Source: CAZXDS01 sp964639525
GTDB taxonomy: Bacteria; Bacteroidota; Ignavibacteria; Ignavibacteriales; Melioribacteraceae
Length of the DNA: 19,919 nt
Reading direction: 5' to 3'
Assembly: GCA_964639525.1 (NCBI GenBank)
Contig: CAZXDS010000044.1
Span: 1-19,919 of the forward strand
This document shows positions 14,457 to 19,919 of the stretch, in pieces. The translations under genes and the position numbers were made by a program. Numbering within the stretch: the first letter of the stretch is position 1; each line of letters starts with the position of its first letter. Below the pieces are notes generated by a model. It saw only the letters and a list, made by a program, of their open reading frames with translations, ran no database searches and was not told where the DNA came from.

Positions 14457-15008
14457 GTGAAAAACAGTATTATATATCTTTGCGGATTTATGACAAGCGG
14501 GAAAAGCACAATAGGACCAATCTTGGCTAACGTGCTTGGATGGGATTTTTACGATCTTGATAAAGTTATTGAGATAAATGAAGCTCAAAGCATTGTAGAA
14601 ATATTCAAAGACAAAGGTGAAAAATATTTCAGGGAAGCAGAAACTCAAACGCTTATTAAACTTTCCAAAGTTGATAATACAATTGTTTCACTTGGCGGGG
14701 GAACCGTATCAAATCAGAAAAACTTAAACATTCTTAATTCTACCGGTTTACTCATTTACTTAAAAACCTCTTCTAATATGATTTATAAAAGAATAAAAAA
14801 TAAAATTGACCGACCTTCTTTCAGAGACTTAGTACTGAATGAAAATCCCGAAAAAGATTTTCTGCATAAAATTGATAAAATGCTCATGGAAAGAGAACCT
14901 TATTATTCTCAAGCTGCTCTAACAATTGATACTGATAAAACAGCTATCGGCATTACTGTTGATACTATCGTAAAAAAAATAAAAAAAATATCTTATGAAA
15001 AAAATTAG
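14457..15008 (+). CDS. aroK: Shikimate kinase
   Basis: A 183-residue kinase converting shikimate to shikimate 3-phosphate with ATP, in the chorismate pathway. It has the P-loop GFMTSGKST (10-18, with K16), the DLD pair (33-35) that binds Mg and shikimate, FREAE with the substrate arginine, GGGTVSN in the middle, and REPYY near the LID end. The start is a GTG at 14457, giving MKNSIIYLCGFM, the usual family start. A TTG at 14427 would add ten unneeded residues. No strong ribosome binding site is seen for either, apart from a GAGAG ahead of the GTG. The 3' end overlaps aroB by 14 bases, so the two are translated from one transcript. Confidence 0.93.
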   Translation: MKNSIIYLCGFMTSGKSTIGPILANVLGWDFYDLDKVIEINEAQSIVEIFKDKGEKYFREAETQTLIKLSKVDNTIVSLGGGTVSNQKNLNILNSTGLLIYLKTSSNMIYKRIKNKIDRPSFRDLVLNENPEKDFLHKIDKMLMEREPYYSQAALTIDTDKTAIGITVDTIVKKIKKISYEKN

Positions 15009-16086
15009 TATAGCCCTTCCCAACAATAGTTATGATGTTTTAATAGGTGAGCACATTTTTGCCAAAGTACTTAGTGAAATTACTAAACATAAATTGAACA
15101 AAAATATTTTGGTTATAGTTGATTCATCGGTATTTAAATTACACAAGGATTATATAACATCTTGTTTAAAAACCGATGATGGTAAAATTGCAATTATGAA
15201 ATTAAACCTCACCGAAATAACAAAGTCTTTATCCTCTGTTCAAAAGATTTATGACACATTGTTGAAGAAAAAATTCAACCGAGATACTCTTGTTATTGCA
15301 ATCGGTGGCGGAATTATCGGGGATGTTGCAGGGTTTGCTGCTTCAACATTTATGCGAGGAATTCAATTGGTTCATATTCCCACTACTTTGCTTGCCGCTG
15401 TTGATAGTTCCATCGGAGGGAAAACCGGTGTTAATTATTTCGACTCTAAAAATATTATCGGAGTTTTTTATCAGCCGAAACTCGTTTTAATTGATACTCT
15501 ATTTTTAAAATCTTTACCACAAACCGAATGGATTTGCGGGCTTGGTGAAATTGCAAAATATGCTTTCCTAATTTCAAATCAGTTTCATAATTACTTTATT
15601 AAAAATTTTAATAATTTAATTAAACGTGATAAAAAAACCGTTCAAAAAATTATTTATGAATCAGTAAAATTTAAAGGAAGTGTTGTCTCTGAAGATGAGA
15701 AAGAAACTGATTTGAGAAAAATATTAAATTTAGGACACACATTTGCACACGCATTTGAAAGCGAACAGAATTACAAAATAAAACACGGCGAGGCTGTTGT
15801 AATCGGTATTGCAGCCGCTCTATTTTTATCAGCAAAAATGAGACTGTTGGGGCAAGACAAATTTAATAGCTCAATATCAACAATTAACAAGTTTGCGAGT
15901 TTAATTAAAATAGAAAATTGTAATCCCGAAAAAGTTTATCGAACTATGTTTGCTGACAAAAAAAACAGAGCAAACAAAATTAGATTTGTTTTGTTAGAGG
16001 ATATCGGTAAAATTATATTAAATATCGAAGCTAAAAAAAGTGATGTAATGAACTCAATTAAATATGGAATTCATTTGTTCAATTAA
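14995..16086 (+). CDS. aroB: 3-dehydroquinate synthase
   Basis: A 363-residue enzyme that makes 3-dehydroquinate from 3-deoxy-D-arabino-heptulosonate 7-phosphate, using NAD+ and a metal ion, in the early shikimate pathway. The NAD-binding segment VIAIGGGIIGDVAGFAAS (100-117) is intact, as is HIPTTLLAAVDSSIGGKTGVN (127-147). The metal ligands are all present: Glu185 in GLGEIAKYA, His248 in LGHTFAHAFE and His264 in KHGEAVV. The length is normal. It overlaps aroK by 14 bases and ends 28 bases before the hydrolase gene, which may share its transcript. Confidence 0.96.
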   Translation: MKKISIALPNNSYDVLIGEHIFAKVLSEITKHKLNKNILVIVDSSVFKLHKDYITSCLKTDDGKIAIMKLNLTEITKSLSSVQKIYDTLLKKKFNRDTLVIAIGGGIIGDVAGFAASTFMRGIQLVHIPTTLLAAVDSSIGGKTGVNYFDSKNIIGVFYQPKLVLIDTLFLKSLPQTEWICGLGEIAKYAFLISNQFHNYFIKNFNNLIKRDKKTVQKIIYESVKFKGSVVSEDEKETDLRKILNLGHTFAHAFESEQNYKIKHGEAVVIGIAAALFLSAKMRLLGQDKFNSSISTINKFASLIKIENCNPEKVYRTMFADKKNRANKIRFVLLEDIGKIILNIEAKKSDVMNSIKYGIHLFN

Positions 16087-16114
16087 TGTCTTTCTTTGCA
16101 AGTCTCAAGTAAAT

Positions 16115-17695
16115 ATGAAAAAAATAATCATACTTTTATTTATTATTTCAAACATTAGCTTTTTTGCTCAAGAAAAAAGAGAAACCCGCGCTGTTTGGGT
16201 TGCTACAAATTTTCATTTGGACTGGCCTCCGCAAACTTATGATGCAGAAATTCAAAAATTAGAACTTCGTAAAATTTTTAACAACATTGAACACAAAAAA
16301 CTGAATACAGTTTATTTTCAGATTCGCAGTAGCGGTACTGTAATGTTTAAATCTTCGTATGAACCTTTTTCTCCTTATCTCACAGGCACAACAGGAAGTG
16401 TTCCAATTTATGATCCTTTGAAATTTGCGATTAATATTGCACATAAAAAAGGTTTGGAACTTCACGCTTGGTTAAATGTAATGCGATGTTTTTCCGGTAC
16501 GGAAAATGAGATTTTGAGAAATCCAAATCACTTGATTAATACTCACCCCGATTGGGTGGTGGAATATAATAAAAACGGGAAACGTTCTTTGTGGCTCGAC
16601 CCGGGGCTGCCTGCTGTTCGACAATACTTGGTTGATATTATTTCCGAACTTGTAAAAAATTATGATGTTGACGGAATTCATCTCGATTTTATTCGTTACC
16701 CGGGCAAAGATTTTAATGATGCATATTCTTACAATGTATATGGGAACGGTAAAAACAAACCGGATTGGCGAAGAGATAACATTACCGAGTTTTTACGTTT
16801 GTTGTATAATACTGTTCGGCAGATTAAACCTTTCGTAAAAATCGGGGTTACCCCATTCGGAATTTATAAAAATGTTAAAAATGCCTCCGGAACACAGGGT
16901 TACTCGAATAATTTTCAAAATACACGTGAGTGGCTGCGTTTAGGTTACATCGATTATGCGGTACCGCAGATTTATTGGAATATGGATGACAATCCGAAAT
17001 TTGATGTGCTGGCAAGAGATTGGGTGCAAAATTCATTTAATAAAAATATTATATTGGGGATTGCCGCCTACAAACCGGACGTAAAAGCAGAACTGAATAA
17101 GTTGATTAGTTATTCTCGGTCAGTAGATGCGGCAGGNNNNNNNNNNNNNNNNNNNNNNNNNNNNNNNNNNNNNNNNNNNNNNNNNNNNNNNNNNNNNNNN
17201 NNNNNNNNNNNNNNNNNNNNNNNNNNNNNNNNNNNNAAATTGAAAACTCCCAACGAACCTCTTTCGGCAACAAACTTATATGATATTTTTGAATCAAATA
17301 AAACTTCTGTTTCATTATCAATCAAAACTCCGCACCAAATAAAATATTATTTCACACTAAAATCAGTTGATAAATTTTGGAATGAAAGTACTGAAAGTTC
17401 AAATGTAGTTAGCGTAATGTTGCCAGCATTATTCGACATTATAAATCAAATGAAATTTTTTGATAAACCGGTTCTTGTTAAAAATTTTGATAATACTTAC
17501 AAAGTACTTCTGTATTCAGGTGAGAAGGATTCTATTGTTGTTTCGGCATCAGATGGGAGCACAAAAAAAAGTATTACTTCTAAACTTATACTACCCGGCA
17601 AAAATATATTTTCTTTCAAAAGTAATTTTCAGAATTTTCAATATTTGATAATAAAATATTTGAGTACCGGACGAAAAGTAAAACTTAAATTTTAA
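16115..17695 (+). CDS. Secreted GHL10 (DUF187-type) glycoside hydrolase-like protein, interrupted by an assembly gap
   Basis: The protein starts with a signal peptide (MKKIIILLFIISNISFFAQ). The next 340 residues are a GHL10/YddW-type TIM barrel: RAVWVATNFHLDWP, VYFQIRSSGTVMFKSSYEPF, HPDWVVEY, VDGIHLDFIRYP with the likely catalytic aspartate, and DYAVPQIYWN. Such proteins are thought to act on peptidoglycan or related glycans at the cell envelope; E. coli DigH belongs to the group. After the 100-N gap the frame continues with what looks like the second half of a fibronectin type III domain (IKYYFTLKSVDKFWNESTESSNVV), then a C-terminal domain with VLLYSGEKDSIVV. The reading frame across the gap is not proven. 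I chose the ATG at 16115 because it starts the signal peptide; an earlier one at 16064 adds 17 unrelated residues and overlaps aroB. Confidence 0.85.
   Translation: MKKIIILLFIISNISFFAQEKRETRAVWVATNFHLDWPPQTYDAEIQKLELRKIFNNIEHKKLNTVYFQIRSSGTVMFKSSYEPFSPYLTGTTGSVPIYDPLKFAINIAHKKGLELHAWLNVMRCFSGTENEILRNPNHLINTHPDWVVEYNKNGKRSLWLDPGLPAVRQYLVDIISELVKNYDVDGIHLDFIRYPGKDFNDAYSYNVYGNGKNKPDWRRDNITEFLRLLYNTVRQIKPFVKIGVTPFGIYKNVKNASGTQGYSNNFQNTREWLRLGYIDYAVPQIYWNMDDNPKFDVLARDWVQNSFNKNIILGIAAYKPDVKAELNKLISYSRSVDAAXXXXXXXXXXXXXXXXXXXXXXXXXXXXXXXXXXKLKTPNEPLSATNLYDIFESNKTSVSLSIKTPHQIKYYFTLKSVDKFWNESTESSNVVSVMLPALFDIINQMKFFDKPVLVKNFDNTYKVLLYSGEKDSIVVSASDGSTKKSITSKLILPGKNIFSFKSNFQNFQYLIIKYLSTGRKVKLKF
17137..17236. 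other. Assembly gap of 100 Ns
   Basis: Exactly 100 unknown bases lie inside the hydrolase gene. One hundred is the usual placeholder for a gap of unknown size, so the real number may differ. The protein suggests a larger gap: the end of the barrel and the first strands of the fibronectin domain are both missing. Confidence 0.97.
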
Positions 17696-17730
17696 AATAT
17701 ATACGTTGTATTATTCGTTTTATAATTTCA

Positions 17731-18717
17731 TTAATTATTAAAAGGATTTTGCGGATTGAATTCAAAACTCGGTCTGTAATTATCTGAACTTTCCAAATCC
17801 TGAATCCAACCGTTTACCAAGCCATACTTTTCCATAAGTTCAAGTGTTTTATAAAACTCAGATTGCCTGATTTCTCTATTTAGTAAAATATATCTGTCGG
17901 ATTTATTCGTTGGATAATACTGAGACATCAATGAAATGTGAATATTCGGGCTAAGCTCTTCGGCGATAAATTTAAATATTTTCTCAGACTCTGCCAGTCC
18001 ATTAGGAAGAACAAGATGACGGATAATTAAACCGCGAACAACAATTTCTCCGTTATAAATAAGCTCGGAGCCAACCTGCCTGTACATTTCACGAATTGCA
18101 TTTTTTGTGTGTTCAAAATAGTTATCGGCAAAACTGTATTTTTTTGCATTTGTATTATCACCATACTTAAAATCAGGAAGATAAATATCCACAACTCCGT
18201 CAAATAATTTCAGCATTTCAACAGAATCATATCCATTGGAATTGTAAACAATTGGCAGATGCAAACCTTTGCCAATTGCCAAATAAATTGAGCTGAGTAT
18301 TTGTGAAGAAAAATGTGTTGGGGAAACAAGTCCGATATTATTGCAGCCTTTACTTTGAAGTTCAATCATTATTTCAGCCAAACGATTAAAACTGACTTCG
18401 TTTTGCTTTTGCTTTTTTCTATTCTGGCTTATTTCATAATTCTGACAAAAAACACATCTCAAATTACAATTGCCGAAAAAAATATTTCCCGCTCCATTCT
18501 TTCCTGAAAGAACCGGCTCTTCTCCAAAGTGCAGTGAATAAGCTGATACAAGCGGTAAATTACCGCTTTGGCAAAATCCGAGTTCTCCATCAGTTCTGTC
18601 AATATTGCAATCTTGCGGACAACTATTGCAAGATTTTAGAACTTCTGAAGCAGCAGCCAATTTCGCTTGGAATCCACCGGTTGTGAATGTTTTAATATAG
18701 GATGGGATAACGGACAT
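17731..18717 (-). CDS. PflX-type radical SAM protein (COG1313)
   Basis: This 328-residue protein has the radical SAM cluster motif C84-x3-C88-x2-C91 (CNLRCVFC), which binds a [4Fe-4S] cluster that cleaves S-adenosylmethionine. FFGNCNLRCVFCQNYEIS is the form seen in PflX/AmmeMemoRadiSam-like members of the pyruvate formate-lyase activase group. An N-terminal segment with C30, C33, C37 and C49 (CNSCPQDCNIDRTDGELGFC) is typical of PflX and may bind another metal. The rest is the family barrel, with NIGLVSPTHF and LPDFKYGD. Its substrate is not known in this group, and no glycyl radical enzyme lies in the window. Its start is close to the ferredoxin gene, with an 88-base gap holding a terminator, so the two are likely separate transcripts. 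A ferredoxin could supply its electrons, but that link is inference. Confidence 0.88.
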   Translation of the reverse strand: MSVIPSYIKTFTTGGFQAKLAAASEVLKSCNSCPQDCNIDRTDGELGFCQSGNLPLVSAYSLHFGEEPVLSGKNGAGNIFFGNCNLRCVFCQNYEISQNRKKQKQNEVSFNRLAEIMIELQSKGCNNIGLVSPTHFSSQILSSIYLAIGKGLHLPIVYNSNGYDSVEMLKLFDGVVDIYLPDFKYGDNTNAKKYSFADNYFEHTKNAIREMYRQVGSELIYNGEIVVRGLIIRHLVLPNGLAESEKIFKFIAEELSPNIHISLMSQYYPTNKSDRYILLNREIRQSEFYKTLELMEKYGLVNGWIQDLESSDNYRPSFEFNPQNPFNN

Positions 18718-18752
18718 TGAAATTATTTTTTAAACTGCAATGAAATAAATTG

Positions 18753-18783
18753 TAAAAAAAAAGGACACCATACGATGTCCTTT
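18753..18783 (-). terminator. Rho-independent terminator of the ferredoxin gene
   Basis: On the minus strand an 8-base stem (AAAGGACA with TGTCCTTT) has an 8-base loop and is followed by a run of about eight T residues (A-run 18754-18760 on the plus strand). It lies 22 bases past the ferredoxin stop and before the radical SAM start. Confidence 0.85.
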
Positions 18784-18805
18784 GTAAATCTTTCTGAAAA
18801 GAAAT

Positions 18806-19138
18806 TTATCTGCCAATTTCATCAAGCTGGTCTTTCCTCGCAAGAAGAGTTTCCTCGTCTTCAACGCGGTCAGGATCAGCAACGCAACAATCAACAGGAC
18901 AAACAGCCGCACATTGTGGCTCGTCATGAAATCCCTTGCATTCAGTACATTTATCAGGTACTATATAGAAAAATTCGTCTGAGAAAAATCCTTCAGCTCC
19001 TGAAGGTGCAGCATCTCCTTCTCCATAAGATTGACTACCTAATTCCCATTCTGCACCAGCTTCATAAATAGCAGTGTTAGGACATTCGGGCTCACAGGCA
19101 CCACAGTTGATGCACTCGTCAGTGATCATTATTGCCAT
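18806..19138 (-). CDS. Chlorobium-type 2[4Fe-4S] ferredoxin
   Basis: A 110-residue soluble electron carrier with two cluster motifs. Cluster I is C9-x2-C12-x2-C15-x3-C19 (DECINCGACEPECPNTAI). Cluster II is C64-x2-C67-x8-C76-x3-C80 (CTECKGFHDEPQCAAVC), with the eight-residue spacer typical of Chlorobium and related ferredoxins. A segment of about 30 residues (30-58) between the clusters, rich in Gly, Ser, Ala and acidic residues, and a charged C-terminal tail of about 20 residues make it longer than the 60-residue classical form. Such ferredoxins carry low-potential electrons for enzymes such as pyruvate:ferredoxin oxidoreductase. The ATG follows AAAGGAACAAAGTT, a fair ribosome binding site. 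It lies 22 bases after the DUF309 gene. Confidence 0.95.
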   Translation of the reverse strand: MAIMITDECINCGACEPECPNTAIYEAGAEWELGSQSYGEGDAAPSGAEGFFSDEFFYIVPDKCTECKGFHDEPQCAAVCPVDCCVADPDRVEDEETLLARKDQLDEIGR

Positions 19139-19160
19139 AACTTTGTTCCTTTTGTTTTAA

Positions 19161-19526
19161 TTACACATTAGTTAATAAATTAATTCTGAATAATATTGTC
19201 GGATTAATTTTAAAATTATTTAATTTATCCATCTCAGTAATAGTGCTGCTTAGTTTCTCAATTTTTGAAATCAATTTACAAATATCTATGTTATAATATT
19301 TCGGTCTGTACATATTTAATTTTGAAATACTTTTTATCAATTGGCTTTGCGAACCTTTAAGATTACCGCAAATAAAATGATAACAACCTACAGAAACTTG
19401 AACCATTCCCTGAAAGAACATTTTTTCTTCTTTTTTCGCCTCCATCCACAATTCTTCAAAAAAGTCGTGGGCAGCAAAAAAATCAGCTTGATTAAAAAGT
19501 TTTATTCCACCATTAATATCAAACAA
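19161..19526 (-). CDS. DUF309 domain protein
   Basis: A 121-residue protein with the DUF309 pattern: LFNQADFFAAHDFFEELWME (10-29), then KMFFQGMVQVSVGCYHFICG, NLKGSQSQL. The family normally has HE where this has HD (His20-Asp21). The function is unknown. No ATG lies in a suitable place: an in-frame TGA sits 24 bases before position 19526, so I take the TTG at 19526-19524 as start. ATT or ATA in the same stretch cannot be excluded, and no clear ribosome binding site is visible, so the N-terminus is uncertain. It precedes the ferredoxin gene by 22 bases in the same orientation, so the two are probably co-transcribed. Confidence 0.72.
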   Translation of the reverse strand: MFDINGGIKLFNQADFFAAHDFFEELWMEAKKEEKMFFQGMVQVSVGCYHFICGNLKGSQSQLIKSISKLNMYRPKYYNIDICKLISKIEKLSSTITEMDKLNNFKINPTILFRINLLTNV

Positions 19527-19919
19527 TATGGCACCAATTATAACAAATCAAAATAGTAACTTCAAGTCTTTTTATCCTATAAATCAGATTACTTCAAAAT
19601 TAATGAAAAAGAACCGGCAATTCAGGACCAAAATTAAAACTAACGGCAGCAACTATTTACAACATTAAATAAAAATATTTCGGCAAAGACCGAATCCGGC
19701 TTTCGACTGATTTTCCGGTTAATCTTTTCAAAATAAAAATTGTAGAACCGGCTTTCCTCAAAGAGTTCTGCGAACAGTCGCTTTATTTTTTATTTTTTTT
19801 AAAAAACTTTGCTGCTGTTTTTCAAAATTTTTCCTACATTTAACAATGAACAAACCGTCCACCGCAGCAATTCGGGGGCAAAATTAAAATCAAATAAAAT
19901 AATGATTTATAACGATGAT
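19527..19919. other. Non-coding region with short imperfect repeats
   Basis: No convincing gene is seen in these 393 bases. Two short imperfect direct repeats are present. GCAATTC.GG..CAAAATTAAAA occurs at 19617 and again at 19867, each with an ATGAA and ACCG just upstream. GAATCCGGCTTTC (19692-19704) resembles GAACCGGCTTTC (19745-19756). T-rich sequence at 19786-19800 could end a transcript. The last 18 bases (from 19902) could begin a gene reading MIYNDD, but without a ribosome binding site and with so little visible I do not call it. Confidence 0.5.

Noticed and set aside
17106..17325. Two minus-strand ORFs spanning the run of Ns
   Set aside because: They exist only because the Ns contain no stop codons.
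19603..19668. 21-codon ORF (MKKNRQFRTK...) inside the right-end repeat
   Set aside because: Too short, no ribosome binding site, and it lies in a repeat copy that is read in another frame elsewhere.
19846..19887. 13-codon ORF (MNKPSTAAIRGQN) in the second repeat copy
   Set aside because: Very short and in a different frame from the first copy, so it is not a conserved peptide.
1..19919. tRNA, rRNA, CRISPR, insertion sequence or prophage
   Set aside because: No such pattern was recognised on either strand; the repeats seen are single or paired intergenic elements.

Overview
This is an AT-rich window from a Gram-negative bacterium, most likely of the Ignavibacteria/Chlorobi/Bacteroidota lineage. 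The clues are a Chlorobium-type 2[4Fe-4S] ferredoxin, a secreted protease ending in a sorting/FlgD-like C-terminal domain of the kind found in type IX secretion lineages, a BamD lipoprotein, and many AT-rich secreted proteins that start with short MKK-type signal peptides. A run of exactly 100 Ns (17137-17236) shows this is a scaffolded draft, possibly metagenomic, assembly. Nothing points to a phage, plasmid, insertion sequence, CRISPR array, rRNA or tRNA here. Nearly all the sequence is chromosomal housekeeping and cell-envelope genes.

Layout. (1) 1-3041, minus strand: the 5' end of a YgjV-like membrane protein, then a tightly overlapping three-gene operon: a PLP enzyme of the HisC/CobD fold, a CDP-alcohol phosphatidyltransferase and a LicC-like nucleotidyltransferase. 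Together they look like a complete module for making a CDP-activated amino-alcohol head group and attaching it to a lipid; this is the most interesting system in the window. (2) 3204-9089, plus: a DUF2721 membrane protein, then a compact run of bamD, an acyl-CoA thioesterase, a secreted FG-GAP beta-propeller protein, a secreted HExxH metalloprotease and a MmcQ/YjbR protein. (3) 9174-10873, plus: an ECF sigma factor and its RskA-type membrane anti-sigma factor. (4) 10978-12211, plus: a YitT-family membrane protein and a small conserved-looking acidic-tailed protein, followed by a striking nested inverted repeat and a bidirectional terminator. (5) 12394-14375: class I fructose-bisphosphate aldolase (minus), divergent from a LysE-family exporter (plus). 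(6) 14457-17695, plus: aroK-aroB (shikimate pathway) followed by a secreted GHL10-type glycoside hydrolase interrupted by the assembly gap. (7) 17731-19526, minus: a PflX-type radical SAM protein, the ferredoxin and a DUF309 protein. (8) 19527-19919: non-coding sequence with short imperfect repeats.

How the genes work together. The head-group operon, bamD, the secreted propeller/protease pair and the GHL10 hydrolase all act on the envelope or beyond it. FbaB, AroK/AroB and the ferredoxin are central metabolism. The ECF/anti-sigma pair is a self-contained signalling unit whose target genes cannot be seen from this window.
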